Shown: positions 47,727-60,168, counted from the first letter of the stretch. The stretch: 64,000 nt of DNA from Hypomyces perniciosus (GCA_008477525.1 SPDT01000007.1:1922001-1986000); one strand, 5' to 3'. Program-made: numbers and translations. Notes: a model not told the origin generated them from the sequence alone.

Positions 47727-48737
47727 TCACGCAACATCCTGCAAGCTATTCTCCACATCCATCATCTCCTTCATGCCCGCTGCAATCTCAGCTATCTTGG
47801 CCTCATCTGGCCTCGGGAGCGGCCTCCTCGCCCATCCACCGTAGCCAGAGAATGCTCGTAGCGCAGCCTTGACACCAACGACACCTGTCTGAATAGCAAC
47901 CCAGTCGCCACTAGCCAAGACCGCCTGCAGTGCGTTTGCCTCTGCAGTCTTGCCCTCCTCTGCCAGCTGGAACAACCGCACATTTGCCCGGGGAGAGATG
48001 TTGGCCAGGCCGCCAATGACACCAGCGGCACCGTTGGCGAGTGAAGAGAGCGTGAAGTCGGCTGAGCCGGCGAAGCACTGGAAGTTCTGCCCCGTGGCCT
48101 TGACGGAGGCAGCAACGCGACCAAGCTTGCCTGTGTTGCCGCAAGTGAACTTGCATCCGACGATGTTCTGGTGCTTGCTTAGAGTGATGAGTGTGTCTGA
48201 GTTAATGTCGATGCCGGGGGTGGCTCCGGGATAGTTGTAAATGATGATGGGGATGGGAGAGGCATCGGCAACTCCTGTGAAGAAGTCGACAATAGTCGAA
48301 CTTGAGAACAAAGGGTTGTAGTAGCTCGGGGGAAGCACCAAAGCGTAGTCGCCGCCACAAGCGGCAGCCTCCTTACATAGACTAATGGCCTCAATGTTTG
48401 ACTGCGCGCCGCAGCCAACAATCAGAGGAAGGGACTGGAAACCAGCAGCATCCAGAGCCGCGCGCGTAGTCTTAGTGATGATTGAGCGCTCATCGTGTGT
48501 CAGGTGAACAGCCTCGCCGTTGGAACCCTGGACGGCGAGACCCGCGACGCCGGCCTTGGCGAGTCGGACGGCATGTCGAGAGACCGTCTTTACGTCCAGT
48601 TCATCAGTTTCAGGGTCGAAGAATGCAACAGTTGGTACGTAGATTCCTCGCTTGAGAGGCCGAATAGAATGAACGGCTTCGCTGTGATGAGAGGCGTCAT
48701 TCTCAGCTTCGGCAACTGGATAGGCTGAAGGCGACAT
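47727..48737 (-). CDS. DHDPS/NAL-family aldolase (4-hydroxy-2-oxoglutarate aldolase-like)
   Basis: The frame is open from 49016, but conserved sequence begins after the ATG at 48737 (MSPSAYPVAEAEN), giving 336 aa; the upstream part is compositionally unlike protein. Class I aldolase hallmarks are present: PTVAFFDPETDELD at the strand-1 entrance, GSNGEAVHLTHDER (phosphate/carboxylate loop), the catalytic Tyr in IIIYNYPG and the Schiff-base Lys in IVGCKFTCGN. Such enzymes cleave or form 2-oxo acids with pyruvate, for example HOGA in hydroxyproline breakdown. The fungal subgroup's substrate is uncertain. It lies about 0.9 kb from the D-serine-dehydratase gene on the same strand. Confidence 0.88.
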   Translation of the reverse strand: MSPSAYPVAEAENDASHHSEAVHSIRPLKRGIYVPTVAFFDPETDELDVKTVSRHAVRLAKAGVAGLAVQGSNGEAVHLTHDERSIITKTTRAALDAAGFQSLPLIVGCGAQSNIEAISLCKEAAACGGDYALVLPPSYYNPLFSSSTIVDFFTGVADASPIPIIIYNYPGATPGIDINSDTLITLSKHQNIVGCKFTCGNTGKLGRVAASVKATGQNFQCFAGSADFTLSSLANGAAGVIGGLANISPRANVRLFQLAEEGKTAEANALQAVLASGDWVAIQTGVVGVKAALRAFSGYGGWARRPLPRPDEAKIAEIAAGMKEMMDVENSLQDVA

Positions 48738-49651
48738 GAAGGGCAGGTCTTTGTGGTATACTCCGTGATGTGGTGTGTAGAAAAGAGAGATGTGCCCAAG
48801 ACTAATAACGCCTTCAACAAAGCCGCGAAATATTGGAGGTTTCCTTTTCAACAAGCCGGGCCCAGCAGAAGAAAGTTCACAATGCAGTATACTATAAAAA
48901 TGATCAGAAAGATAAAGATATCTTGAAATTCTTAGGAGAGGAGCAGAAGAAAAATGGCGAAGCAGCTTCGCCTCATTGCGAGAAGGACGGGGAACCTGGG
49001 GGGATAAGACCCCCACGCCCTAAATGCTGATCTCCTAGTCCACTGTCATCCCCATGTTTCTTCTCCATGCTAGTAGAGGGCGTGACACTGTTGTACCGTT
49101 GCACCGGGTATAAGAGTATTATTCTCCGTCGAGTTGCATCGTTTCCTCGAATCAGGCAACGTTGCGAACTCACTCACTCATGGTCGTAGCGTGACAATGA
49201 AGTACGCCGAATGTGTTCCGGTTTGCCATCTGAGACACGGAGTCGATCCCAAAAATGTCCCGAGACGATCAGCATATTCTATTATAATAATAATAATAGA
49301 ACGGATTACTCCGTAACAGTCTCAGTTCTATGAAATACAGAATAGGGTTCCCGGGTAATAGAAGGAATCCTTACGCCCGGAATTGATGCCTATGAAGCTT
49401 TGATGCTAACCCAGGTCCGGGACTTGTGGGCTTCTTCAGGAGCTTCCTCTTCCCCGACGAATCCTTGTTTGCCTCGGTGGGGGTCCCTCCGCGCTATTGC
49501 ACGCCAGATTTCCTCTTCTCCTGTTCGAAGCCATGACGTCCATACCATCTGGATGAAATTCTGATGCTGCGGAATATCCCTTACAACACATCCTGCTCAT
49601 GTTTGGTGATATTATTGATCTACTATTGAAAAAAATGCCGACAATCACCTC
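48738..49651. other. Intergenic region
   Basis: A 0.9-kb gap. It includes the probably non-coding upstream extension of the aldolase frame, an ATAATAATAATA run near 49285 and TACTCCGTA at 49307-49315. Confidence 0.45.
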
Positions 49652-51244
49652 TTACCAGCCCCGGGCCTTGATCCAGATGTCCGTAATCTCATCCTCCTTG
49701 CCCTCCCGATCCTCATCCACCACCAAATACCACCCATAATGACTGCTCGTGATGCAAGCATGGTTGGGCCATAGCCTCACTTTCTGGCCCACTTCGACTT
49801 TGTCGTGTGGACGCGGCCCTTCCACCGGCTTTCCGCCTCTCCTCTTTCCTGATGCCCATGTCAAGATACCATGCTCTTGGGCGAATCTACCGACGGTCCA
49901 GCCCTCATAGTCCTCCACATCACAGGTGGGTGTCTCCACACCCTCTCTCCCCCACGGTGTCAATATGGCCATGCCGTCGTAAGCCTTGCAGAACTCGCGG
50001 GCCAGTGCCAGACCTCCGGCACCGATCAGAACCTCATCTGTGCCGTTTTCGCCACGTCCGGGATAGACGCTGTGGACTTCGGCCACCACGGTGAGAGCAA
50101 TATCGCGCCATGAGAGTTTGGATGTTGCAATGCTGTGGGCGGCCAGCTGCTGTAGGTCCAGGGTTGGATACACTCCGGCGTGAATCTCAATTGCGTGGCC
50201 GCGGCTCTTGGCCGAAGCGAGGATCTCTGAAAGAGCAGTCACCTCGGCCTGCAACTCCGGCGTGCCAGTCTCTTTATCTTGAGCGTCGCCATGCCCACTG
50301 AGGAGATTCTGGACCGACAGCGCGGTAGGGGATGCACCAGCAGAAACCGTCAGCGTGGGGAGATTGATGCCCAATTCCTTCGCCTTTGCACTCAGTTTAT
50401 CCGCAGCCTTGAGCGTGGCCTCAAGCTCAGCTCCCAGCATCTTGATGGCAGCCACGCGGCTATCACCTCCATACGAGTGTCCTGCATGCGAATACAGTCC
50501 GAAAAGAATAATGGCACCCGCCTTATGTGACTCGAGTGCTGCATTGGTGACATCAACGAAACGCTGGCTGCTCTCAATCACACCGGCACGGTGTCCCCCA
50601 TATCAATCTTGATGAAGGCACGAGGCGCGACGCCAGACAAACGATGTAATTCGGCAGCGACCGGCAGTTGTGCTGGATCGTCCAGGAGAATCGAGACACT
50701 GCCATCGCCCAGGGCCTTTGCGACTTCTGCAAGTCGAGACACTGCGTTACGGGCAATTGGGAGGCCATACACAAACTATTCCAAGGTCAGTCAGACATCG
50801 ATCGAAGATGTTGATGATGGTATAATAAAGCGGCGTACGTTCACTTCCCGGCCTTGGCTCCTGTATTCTTTCAGCAGCGGCAAGACAAACTCGGCCTCAG
50901 CCAGAGTGGAAACGATAATGTTTGCCGGTCTGGAAATATCATCTCCAACTTGAAGACGGGTCAATTCGATGGTCTATCTCATGAAGAGATGCTTGTCAGC
51001 GTCTAGCTCATCACAGAACGAGCGACTTCCCCAATACGCCTCATTTTACCTTGTGAGTTTTGATATGAGCCCTCCATCCCAGGTTCAGACTCTTGCAAGC
51101 CTCCAGCATGCGCTCGCAATTGCGGCGAGCGGCAGCCACGTTAATGACGGCTGCTGGAGTTGGGACATCGCGGATAGATTTGCCAACGTATTCCCGCACC
51201 AGAGTCTCCTTTGGAGAGGTGGGGTAGAAGACGAGTGAAGACAT
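49652..51244 (-). pseudogene. D-serine dehydratase-like PLP enzyme with a one-base deletion
   Basis: Three exons: 51050-51244, 50839-50973 and 49652-50775, with phase-0 introns. The fold-type III (alanine-racemase-like) N-terminal domain carries the PLP Lys in WRAHIKTHK. The C-terminal domain has the metal/substrate motif WPNHAC and SHYGWYLVVDEDREG. Such enzymes dehydrate D-serine to pyruvate and ammonia, or act on D-threonine/hydroxyaspartate. Exon 3 is one nucleotide short: the family segment KIDMGxHRAGV reads KIDMGDTVPV followed by a stop at about 50578, with the missing base near 50593-50598. Adding one base gives exactly 485 codons including stop (484 aa). All other positions are intact, so this is either very recent inactivation or a sequencing error. 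Confidence 0.78.
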
Positions 51245-51986
51245 GTTGAAGGCGATGAGACCTCTATCGTTCCTTTAGCCGGTGACAAGTGTGCTGTATA
51301 GATGTAATCCAAGTCTGCCTGTTCACTTGAGAATCTACAGCTCCTCACAGATCCCACAGATTACGGTTACTGAACCATTCTGGAACTTCGGCATCTTCCA
51401 TCTACCCATGCCGGCATCGGTCAAAGTAACGGCTACCTCCATGTAAAAAAGATAGGGCGTGACATTCCCCTCGTTTTACCCCCTCATCTCGAGCAGATCC
51501 CCCCACCAGTAGTAGTACATGTTGCATTGCGTGGGACAAAATGCCCTCTCAAACGCCACCTAAATGGAGAAGGTTTGTGCTAGAAAATTTAAGTAACAGT
51601 GGGGGTCATATATACATGTTCATTCTTCGCCGTTTCTATACACAATACGATCTACGAAGTAGCTCATCTTCACTGAATTTTCAATGACACGAGGGTCGTA
51701 TTTTTTTTACGTAGAAGCTGCATGAGAAAGGGTGTGACAGAATCATGCATCGTTATTGTAACCACACACGCAATGGTACTTTTGCAAGCATTGTTGAGGG
51801 GCGATTCCATGCTTAGAAAGAACTCCGATGTCTAGCCCCATCACGCCCTACCTATGCCGAACGACAGCTCGTATTCTAGATCGAGTGTTCAGATAGCAAT
51901 AGTACTACTTCGTACATACCATCAGTTGCTCAGATACCAACTTCTATTACGAGCAGTACAAGTGAATCCAGATATTAGTATTCACC
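51245..51986. other. Divergent promoter region
   Basis: Between the dehydratase-like gene and the alpha/beta hydrolase. Contains TACTTCGTA at 51906-51914 and no coding signal. Confidence 0.45.
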
Positions 51987-53047
51987 ATGTCTCACTCGCA
52001 GCCTCCATATCCCCTCCATCCCACAATCTTGGGCCCCATCAACCCAGATTACGAAGCCTTCTACAATGAGCACATCATCAGCAGACAGCAGACCCAGCTC
52101 TTGCCTCTCGAAGTCACCCGATCGAGCGGAAACCTCATCCCCGGTGCCGGCCCTCTGATCCCTGTCGGAAATACCGCCGATCACGCCATCAGCCGAACGG
52201 AGAGCCAGGGCCCTGCCGTCTCGGCCCGATGCTTCACTCCGGAAGGCCCCAGACCGACACAGGGATGGCCCGCCCTCGTCTACTTCCACGGTGGAGGCTG
52301 GGTGCTGGGAAACATTGACACTGAGAATGTCGTAGCCACTCATATATGTGCGCGGGGGAGATGTGTCGTTGTCTCGGTTGACTACAGGTGTGTTACCTGA
52401 GCTACTCCGCTAACGGCGCATACTCATTCTCGTGATGTAGGCTCGCCCCTGAACACCCCTTTCCTGCTGCTGTAGAAGATGCGTGGGAAGCAGTCCTATG
52501 GGTCCTCGGCAAGGGTAAAGACCTCCTGGGTCTAGACGCATCCAAACTCGCAGTAGGAGGCTCCTCAGCAGGCGGTAACCTCGCTGCCATAATGTGCCAG
52601 CGAGCTGCCGTTCGGGGCTCACCAACCTTCCGTCTCCAGCTACTCAACGTTCCAGTGACAGACAATACGGCAGATATCACCAACAATGCTTCCTGGGCTC
52701 TGAATCAACACACCCCTGCTCTTCCCGTTGCTAAAATGCTCTGGTTCCGGAATCACTACCTTCCCAATGAGAAAGACTGGGGGAACCCTGAGTCAAGTCC
52801 GCTTCTCTGGAAGGGAGACTGGTCAAAGTTGCCCCCAGCTATCATTACACTCGCTGAGCTTGACATCCTGCGTAATGAAGGAGAGGAGTATGGGAAGAAA
52901 CTTCGAGGTGCTGGTGTCAGCGCAGATATGCACATATTCAAGGGTCAGCCCCATACATTCTTTGCCATGGATGGTATTTTGGAGGATGCAAGGCAGGGGA
53001 TTGCCTATTTCTGCAAAGGTATGCTCTCTTTGAGTGATGGAAATTAG
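51987..53047 (+). CDS. Alpha/beta hydrolase (HSL/abhydrolase_3 esterase-lipase)
   Basis: Two exons (51987-52387, 52441-53047; 53-nt intron) give 335 aa. The oxyanion-hole motif HGGGW (YFHGGGWVLGN), nucleophile elbow GGSSAGGNLAA, acid in LAELDILRNEG and catalytic His in GQPHTF define an HSL-type esterase; the triad is complete. No signal peptide, so probably cytosolic. These enzymes cleave esters of short acyl chains, and fungal members often act in detoxification or metabolite processing. The intron splits the Arg of VDYRLAPEHPFPA, a typical position. Divergently placed from the D-serine-dehydratase-like gene. Confidence 0.92.
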
Positions 53048-53156
53048 ACGGTAGACAACCATGACCAAATCTTTTATTTTTAAGATTTGACCTCGACCAG
53101 CAAGGTTGCATTGGAAGGGAAGATCTTACAGACCCCAATACAAAGCTTCCCTCTTT

Positions 53157-55255
53157 TCAATTGACACTTGTATTGCGGGAGCCAAAAGGTGTGACCTTGA
53201 GAGTACCCAGCTCAATCATCACCATCAATTCGTCCAGTCGGCTCGTTTCGGGGCTTGCTCTCCACGCAGGTACACCCGAGTCGAATACGTCGTCCATTTC
53301 TTCGAGAGTGAAGCCTTTCGTCTCGTAGGCACATAGGAACATATGTATAAAGGCCACGCAGTTAACTTGACAAAAATGTTAGGGATGGGCAACAGGACGG
53401 GGATGGAAGTGGAACACTCACGCGCCCCGAATATGTAGTAGGTTTTATAACTGTGAAATGTTTAGATCAGCGTCTGTTCTTAGAGAAGAAAACTAGACTC
53501 TTTCTCACTTGATGGTCCACACTGCAATCCCCCGTGTATGTTAGCCTCAAGTGCACGCCATGTCAAAGAATTAACCTACATAGGGGAGGAACCGCGAAAG
53601 CTAGGGCCATATTACAGAGCCAATTCGTCGATGTACTGATGGAGACTGCCTTGGCACGTATATGGCTGGGAAAGATTTCCGCCGGGTATGTCCACGAAGT
53701 AGGACCCCAAGTAGTTGCAAAAGTAGCGACAAAGAGATACGAGCAGGTCACAATGGCGATGGAAGCTGGACGGTTGTCTAGAACAACCCAGGTAATGTCT
53801 GCGTTGTCTGCGTGCCTTGTTTCATCGGTGTTTGGCTGGCCATAATACTGCTGCAGAGCCCCTAATAATGGAGACATTAGTACAGAGGTGCGAGAATGGA
53901 CATACACAAGCTGCTTGACATCACAAATGGGGAGAGGAGACTTGCTAGTGACGAAGAGCCATGTCATCATCAGGAATGATCCGACGACAAGAGATGGGCG
54001 TCGGCCCCATTTGTCCAGGAACATAATGGCAGGCAGCGTAAGAACAACATTGATGATGTACTAGATCAAGGCCGTAAGGAGAGGTGACGCTATCTCAGCA
54101 CCCTCCATGATGTAGACAATGTAATCTACAACAACCCATTAGATTCTGTTCTCCAGTGCCCTGGAGATCGATACACTCACACATCATAATGTTCATGCCA
54201 CAGAGCTGACTCCACGCCTGAACACTCATACCCATCACTATTCTCCTCAACATCCGCCCTTCCAGCCGCACCCCACGGCTACCGCCTGGATGTCTGCGTT
54301 GCGACCGAAGTGCAACCTCGATTTCGCGATACTGCGCCAGGACACGTGGATGGCGGAGGTCCCCTTTCCCATGAAGGTCCGCCAGCACCCGAAGAGCCTC
54401 CTCCCAGAGGTCTTGAGACGCCAGCCAGCGAGGGCTGTGCGGGAAGAAGAAGAGGCCGATTAGCAGCACCCAGGCCGGTACCATTTGAACGCCCCAAGGG
54501 ATGTGGAAGGCGGCGGTCGGTTGATCTGGGTCGGTTGGGCCCTTGCCGATGCCTTCAGCGGCACCGTATTGGATGAAATACTGAATGAGGATGCCCCAGG
54601 TAATGGCCCATTGCTGAAGACTGTTGTTGAAGTAAAGTCAGCCAATAGCCGAGGCTGAGGCTTAAACTTGATTACTTACCTGACGACTCTGCCCCGAATC
54701 TCCTTTGGTGCTATCTCGGCCTGCTTGCTCATCATCAGTACTCCAAATTGAGAGAAAAGTGGCAGCTTTCCATCCCATGCCTTGCGCATAAACGCACCTG
54801 ATATACAGGGACAATCGAACTCGCAATTCCAACACAAAGCCCAGCAATCACCCTTCCCGAGCATAGCATCGCAATATTCTGTGCCGCACACTGAATCGTA
54901 CTTCCGATAATCCACAGCACGCACGCAACCTGTAGTGCAAACTTGCGTGAAAGCCTGTCCGCCAGAACCGACGACACCAACGATCCCATCAAAGAGCCCG
55001 CAGGCATCGAAGCCGTGATTCCTCCCTGAGCGTATGAGACCGGATTCCCAAAGTATCTCTTGTAGGCCTGTATGCCAATGATGCCGGACATGGAGGAAAT
55101 ATCGAAACCAAAAAGGCCTCCGCCTAGATTATTTCACAAGTGAGTCAGAACTATGTTCTTTGCTAAAAAAAAAAAAAGAGAGAGAAATGAGGCAGAGAGG
55201 CCATACCCATGGCAGCAAAAGAGCAGATGAAGTAAACATTCTTGGCTTGATACAT
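53157..55255 (-). pseudogene. MFS sugar transporter with internal TAG
   Basis: A multi-exon gene starting at ATG 55255 (MYQAKNVYFICSFAAMG), ending at 53157. Sugar-porter motifs are well kept: GGLFGFDISSMSGI, ADRLSRKFAL, PKEIRGRVVS, FPHSPRWLASQ, DKWGRRPSL, PAEIFPSHIRAKAVS and YETKGFTLEEMDDVF. Every intron junction I tested fits. The only lesion found is TAG at 54061-54063, in ALI-stop-YIINVVLTLPA where relatives have Gln (CAG). The change is a CpA-to-TpA transition on the coding strand, the type made by RIP, but one site is no proof. The TAG also resembles an acceptor, but splicing there would remove conserved residues (GAEIASPLLTALI). Readthrough or an assembly error remain possible. Confidence 0.75.
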
Positions 55256-56047
55256 TGCCACTTCCCGGGCTCATCGCGAATACAGATCAGATAAGAACTC
55301 ACCACCATCATCGCCGTTCGACTTGCAAAAGAAGAAACGGACAGAAAAACAGGAAGAAATAACTAAGTTCTCTCTTAGCCGATAGAGTTTCGGACACAAA
55401 CATGTGAAGTACTGAAAGCGGCCTCAAGACTTGACTTTTAACCTCACAACAAGTGCGACTAAAATTAAGCTCCCGACACAATGACAAATATGGATATTTC
55501 AGATAGTATTCCCCTCTCCGCAGCCTTGCGTGAAGCAAAGTCTGCAGTGAGGAAAAAGGGTGAAGACGTCACCAGGTTGTTCAGTCGGAGCCGTGACGGC
55601 AAGACTAACCAATCATCCCCGCAAGTTGTCCGAGGCAGACGCTCCGTTGACGAGAGTAGAAACCTCCATGTTTGTCTGTAATATGATCAGCAAAAACCTA
55701 TCATGACCTGCACTCGCATCATGTCGATCCATATCACTGCAAGGCGTTAGCAGTCCCAAACAGAAAGGGCAATGTGTTCCATTCGTTCCAGCCAGTCAAG
55801 TAAGCCGTCCATCGGTTGGTCGCCGCCAACACCCCTTGGGCGGGAAAAGGATTGCTTGCATCTCTCCAGCTCCAATAAATCGGGCCTGCTCATCATAACC
55901 TTACAATACATGGTCCAACAAACTCCTACCACCAATCCTCATGGTCTAGACATCAGTATTCCGATGTGCCTATCCCTTTCATCTAATGCAAGCAACAGTA
56001 GTAGTAGTATCCGTAAACGCCAAATCCTCAATACCAGTTCCGAAAAA
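55256..56047. other. Intergenic region
   Basis: No supported gene; frames 55481-55681 and 55772-56119 lack family features. An A-run of about 12 lies near 55167, inside the adjacent first intron. Confidence 0.45.
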
Positions 56048-58347
56048 CTAGAAAAACTCAATTGGGCCAATCGTTTTCTCATGAACGTGCTTGAGATACG
56101 CACGCTGCATTCTGAATGATGAATAGTCACCGTTCAAGATGACTTCAAGAATGCCTCCATCTTCCGGAGCCTCTGCAACATCCTCCATCCGTGCACACAG
56201 GGAGTGGTAAGCATCATGGAATCGAGATAGAATAGCTGGCGCGTTGGATGAGCCGCCAGAAATATCATTGGCGGGGTTGTTTGGATCAATGATGGATAGT
56301 CGATTCATGCCCTTGTACGTGAAGGTTTCAACGTCATTCTGAGCGCCAGTATGTTAGAAATGCCCGAAATAGAGAAAGCTCTGGGGGAATACTAACCTTG
56401 CGAATGTATCCAACAGGGCTGGAAAGGGAAATTGCGTTGGCTTGATGGTCGAAATGTCGGCCATACAGTTCAAAGAACTCGAGAAGCATTTCGCCAAGAT
56501 GGTGTTCTGGGATCAGGCTGCGGCTTTGGACCTGAGGCATTAGTTGCAACATGCTAACAACCAAGCAAATGACTGAATAGCCGCCAATGCCTCCATTGAC
56601 AGGTTCATTCAGTCCCCGCATCAAAAGGAAGTGCTTGATGACGGTTACAAGGATTGGCATGGCCGGATATTGCTTCTTCCAACGCAGAAAGGTGTCAATT
56701 GCGTCAACTCCGCCCAGGTTTTCAAACGAGACGTCGACTTTCAGCCCAGTGAGCTTATCGACGAATTTGACGAGAGGGATGCGAGCGAACGCAATAACCT
56801 CAATCGAATCGGGATCCGCAATTCGCTGAGCCACCAAGAACTTTTGGAACTTATACAACCAGCTCCTGGCGCCGAGGTACGTAGGCGGGCCTCTTCGCAT
56901 AAAACTCTCCGAGCAAACAACCAAGTCCATATCAGCTGTTGGCAAATAAAGACCAGACATGAAGGAGCCGAATGGGAATAGTTGAGCGTTTGCAAAGTTC
57001 CGGCCATCCCTCTTCATAGCCTTCTTCAGATTCTCCACAAGGTTGTCTCGAATCGCCTGCTCAAACTTGCGAGGTTTCACATACTCATAGAAATCGATGA
57101 TTTCCTTATGCAGACTAGTCCTAGGTGTTAGCGGGCGGTTATGGGATACAAAAGGGTAGTATGCATGAAGCAGCAAGTGGGATGGACAACAGAGCTTACC
57201 GGAAAGCCATGTTGGTTGTTCCGGAGTGGTTGACAATAGCCCATGGACAAGGGTCCTCATCTGGTTTTGGTCGCCAGCTTGGCACCAAGAGGCCTTTGGC
57301 AGGCTTCATGTTGGGTTTCTTAAGCTGTCCGTAGTCTGGAGGCTTGATCTCGTCGTTGGCGGTACGCTTGCGAGAGCCCAGGGGGCCTGGACGGTCTGGT
57401 GTCACTACCGGCTTGTTGGGCAGTGAGCTAGCTTGGCTACCTCCGTGCCCGTTGCGATCAGCCGAAGGGCCGGTCGGTGGAGGAGGGCCTCGAGGGAGAG
57501 GCGGGGGAAGTTCACTCGGCGGCTTCGGTACTTCCACGACGTCGTCGTCGCTGTCGTCGCCCTCGTCGTTGTCTGTGAGGTCGAATGAGAGAAAGTCCTC
57601 AGCCTTGGCCGGGACTTCGGGCTTGCTAGACGTATCCTCCAGCCTGGCCTTGCGAATCAGTTTGACAACGTCACGCTTCTTGCGTGTTGTCTCGTCGGGG
57701 CACGGAAGAGCAGTGTAGGGGTCGGGATTGGACCACTTGGGTGCCGAATTGGCAGACGCGTCAGCAGCAGTCGTCCGCACTCGCTTTTTTGAGGGTTCTT
57801 CAGAATCAGACTCTGATGATTGGGAGGAAATGTCCATATCAAGTTCATCGTCATCCGACAGCTCATCCAAGTCGCGGAATTTGGCGCCGTCACTGTGGAG
57901 GCGCTCCTCTGGAAATTGGGCAGTGATTCCAGAAATGAGTGCTCGCTCAGAAGCGTGTGGCGGCGGCTGCCATCTGGGCCTTGCAAATTTTCGTGCCGGG
58001 CCGCCACGGCCGTCTCTGCGCGATGAACGTCTGTCTGACGGCTGGTTGCCAGGCACAAAGTCGGGGATGCCAGCTGGCTTTTCGACACGAAACGTGAACT
58101 CTCCCTGGGGAGGACGGGGGCGGTATGAGTCATAGTCGTCATGATTGTGATACGCGCGCGAACGAGTGTCCTGTCTGCGGTCATCACCAGGTCGCCAACT
58201 GTCGGACTGGTGATGCGATCTCTCGCGCGGCGGCGGTGGTGCGAAACGCGGTGATGCCGGTCGAAAGCTGTCATAGTCACGGACTCTATCTTCGTAACCG
58301 CTGCGTCGATCGTCGTCGTTGCGTCTTGGGGGTCTGCTGCGCGGCAT
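56048..58347 (-). CDS. trf4: Non-canonical poly(A) polymerase, Trf4/Cid14 type (TRAMP complex)
   Basis: Three exons (57200-58347, 56397-57120, 56048-56338) sum to 721 codons, 720 aa. The N-terminal 370 residues are disordered and Arg/Pro/acid-rich, with RGPPPPTGPS and SR/RD-type dipeptides. The catalytic nucleotidyltransferase core follows: FPFGSFMSGLYLPTADMDLV contains the GS and DxD residues, and NGGIGGYSVICLVVSMLQ and SSPVGYIRK belong to the central PAP-associated domain. Trf4/Cid14 adds short A-tails to aberrant nuclear RNAs to mark them for the exosome. The ATG at 58347 (MPRSRPPRRND) is preferred over one 26 codons upstream. The gene is intact. Confidence 0.9.
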
Positions 58348-58974
58348 CTTGGGGGTCCGATACTCGACAGAGTTGGGATGGAGGCACAGAAATCCGATGC
58401 GGTGCGATGCGACCGAAATTTCCAAAAATGATGCTGCACGATGCGATCAGTGGTGCTTGGGTAGGTACGTCAAAAAAAAAAAAAAGTTGGCTGACTCAGC
58501 CAAACTTGCCTATCGCAGACCACGATAAGGAACCTTGAGGAATTGAGGGAAAAGCGGATGATCGACGCATTTTATTGTCTCACCAATAGCTTTTCGACTT
58601 ACTCCGTATTCTTCAACGGTTACGCTTAATGTAAATCTACAATGTCGAAAGCCAGTCTCAAACATGATGTTCTCTTCCTATTCCTACTAAAATTGTCTCA
58701 AAATACTTCGTATGCAGCAATTGTATGTTAGGTAAGGTATGTCAGTGTTAAAAAGCTCCACCGCTAATTGTTTCTACCTAGTCTACTTCGTATAGAACTA
58801 GAAATATAGTTCCAATTGCATCCAATTCAAGTCTCTCATAACATATAATTACTCTTTCTAGGGGAGTATAGTTTAGTGCGGCCGTCGCTTTCCAGTTTAT
58901 CCCATTAAACTAGACGTTGTCGAATAAGTATTAGGTCAAGCTCTCAAACACACAACCTTCAAGTCAAACAGGTA
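58348..58974. other. Intergenic region
   Basis: The 5' region of trf4 and 3' region of the NmrA-like gene. Contains TACTCCGTA (58600-58608) and TACTTCGTA (58704-58712 and 58784-58792), plus an A13 run near 58471. Confidence 0.5.
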
Positions 58975-60168
58975 CTACGACGCTGAAGCATCAATATCAC
59001 CATGTAAGCGGGCCAAAATGGCTGCCCAGTCCTGTTTAGTTGCCCATTCTCTCCAGGTCGTCATAGGGCAATCAATACCGGCCTATATTGTATGCATCAG
59101 TGCTGTTCTTTGATCCTCGGAAGATTCACATACCTTTCTGATGTCCTCGGCTTGTATAAGGTCCATGCCACCATCATAACCCGGCTCCGAGCTATATGTA
59201 AACATGTCGGCCGCTTCCATGCCAAAATCATGCTCCCCGGCTGCAACAACCATGTCCTCTGCTGTGGCCTGTCTGTAGCTCGCGGGGTAGCCAGAGACTT
59301 CACTCCAGGTTTCGATGAATTCAGGCCATGTGCAATTGGTTCCGGCGGCCATATATGATTTGCCAGGGGGCATTTGGTAGACGGCATAGGTAAAATGGCC
59401 CATGTCATTAACTGGGCTAAGATGAGGAACAGTCTTGTCCGGGTGGGTTGTAAAAGCCATTTGGATTCGTCCATCAGGAAGCTTGAATGTAGATTAGTAT
59501 AAACAGCAATTATATAGTGTTGGTTGATTCCAAGTTTCCGTTATATATGGGGAGTAGAACTCTATACTTACTCTACCGAGATATGATTTGGGCAGGATAT
59601 TGAAGCTGGTAAAGAAATAACCCGTTTGAATGCAAGACATCTTGGCTGCTAACTCGGGGTGGTTTTCCTGAACATAATCCGGGAATATGTCTGCCTTTGC
59701 GTCGAAATGGTATAGTTCTTTCAACTTACCACCGCTGCATTTGCTTGCATTGCTCAATGTTGAGACGAGAAACCCGTTGTTGTCAAGTGAGTCAACCGTC
59801 TTGGCTGCAGCATCGGTGATGTTCTTGCCATGTCGATACTCGACATCATAAGCAAAGCGACGGCATGAGATCCCTTGAGCGCGAGCTGCCTCGCGGCAAT
59901 CTGGACGCATGAACGGCTCCCAGTAGTTCGTGACGCTGAAGATGACATTGGCACCGGCAAATGCCTTCTCAAGGCTATGAGCGTTGTCAAGGTCCGCCGC
60001 CACCAACTCAGCGCCGCAAGAGGCGAGTTCCTGGGCGGCAGCAGAGGTTGGGTTCCGAGTTATGCCGCGGACGCGGAAGCCTGCTTCGAGAAATCGACGA
60101 GCAACGGAGCCACCTTGATTCCCAGTGGCTCCAACGACACAGACAAGCTTTCTTCCGTCGGCGGCCAT
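58975..60168 (-). CDS. NmrA-like NAD(P)-binding Rossmann protein
   Basis: Three exons (59572-60168, 59134-59481, 58975-59082), phase 0, total 350 aa. The dinucleotide-binding loop VGATGNQGGSVARRF starts the Rossmann fold. The family replaces the SDR catalytic Tyr-Lys pair and often acts as a redox sensor; NmrA itself restrains the nitrogen regulator AreA. SVTNYWEPF and LPDGRIQMAF, then DMGHFTYAVYQ, are typical. Whether this member is a regulator or an isoflavone-reductase-like enzyme cannot be told. The gene is complete. Confidence 0.87.

Noticed and set aside
54020..54110. Intron ending at the TAG of the third sugar transporter
   Set aside because: It would be about 41 nt with a weak GTGCTG donor and would delete residues conserved in the family.
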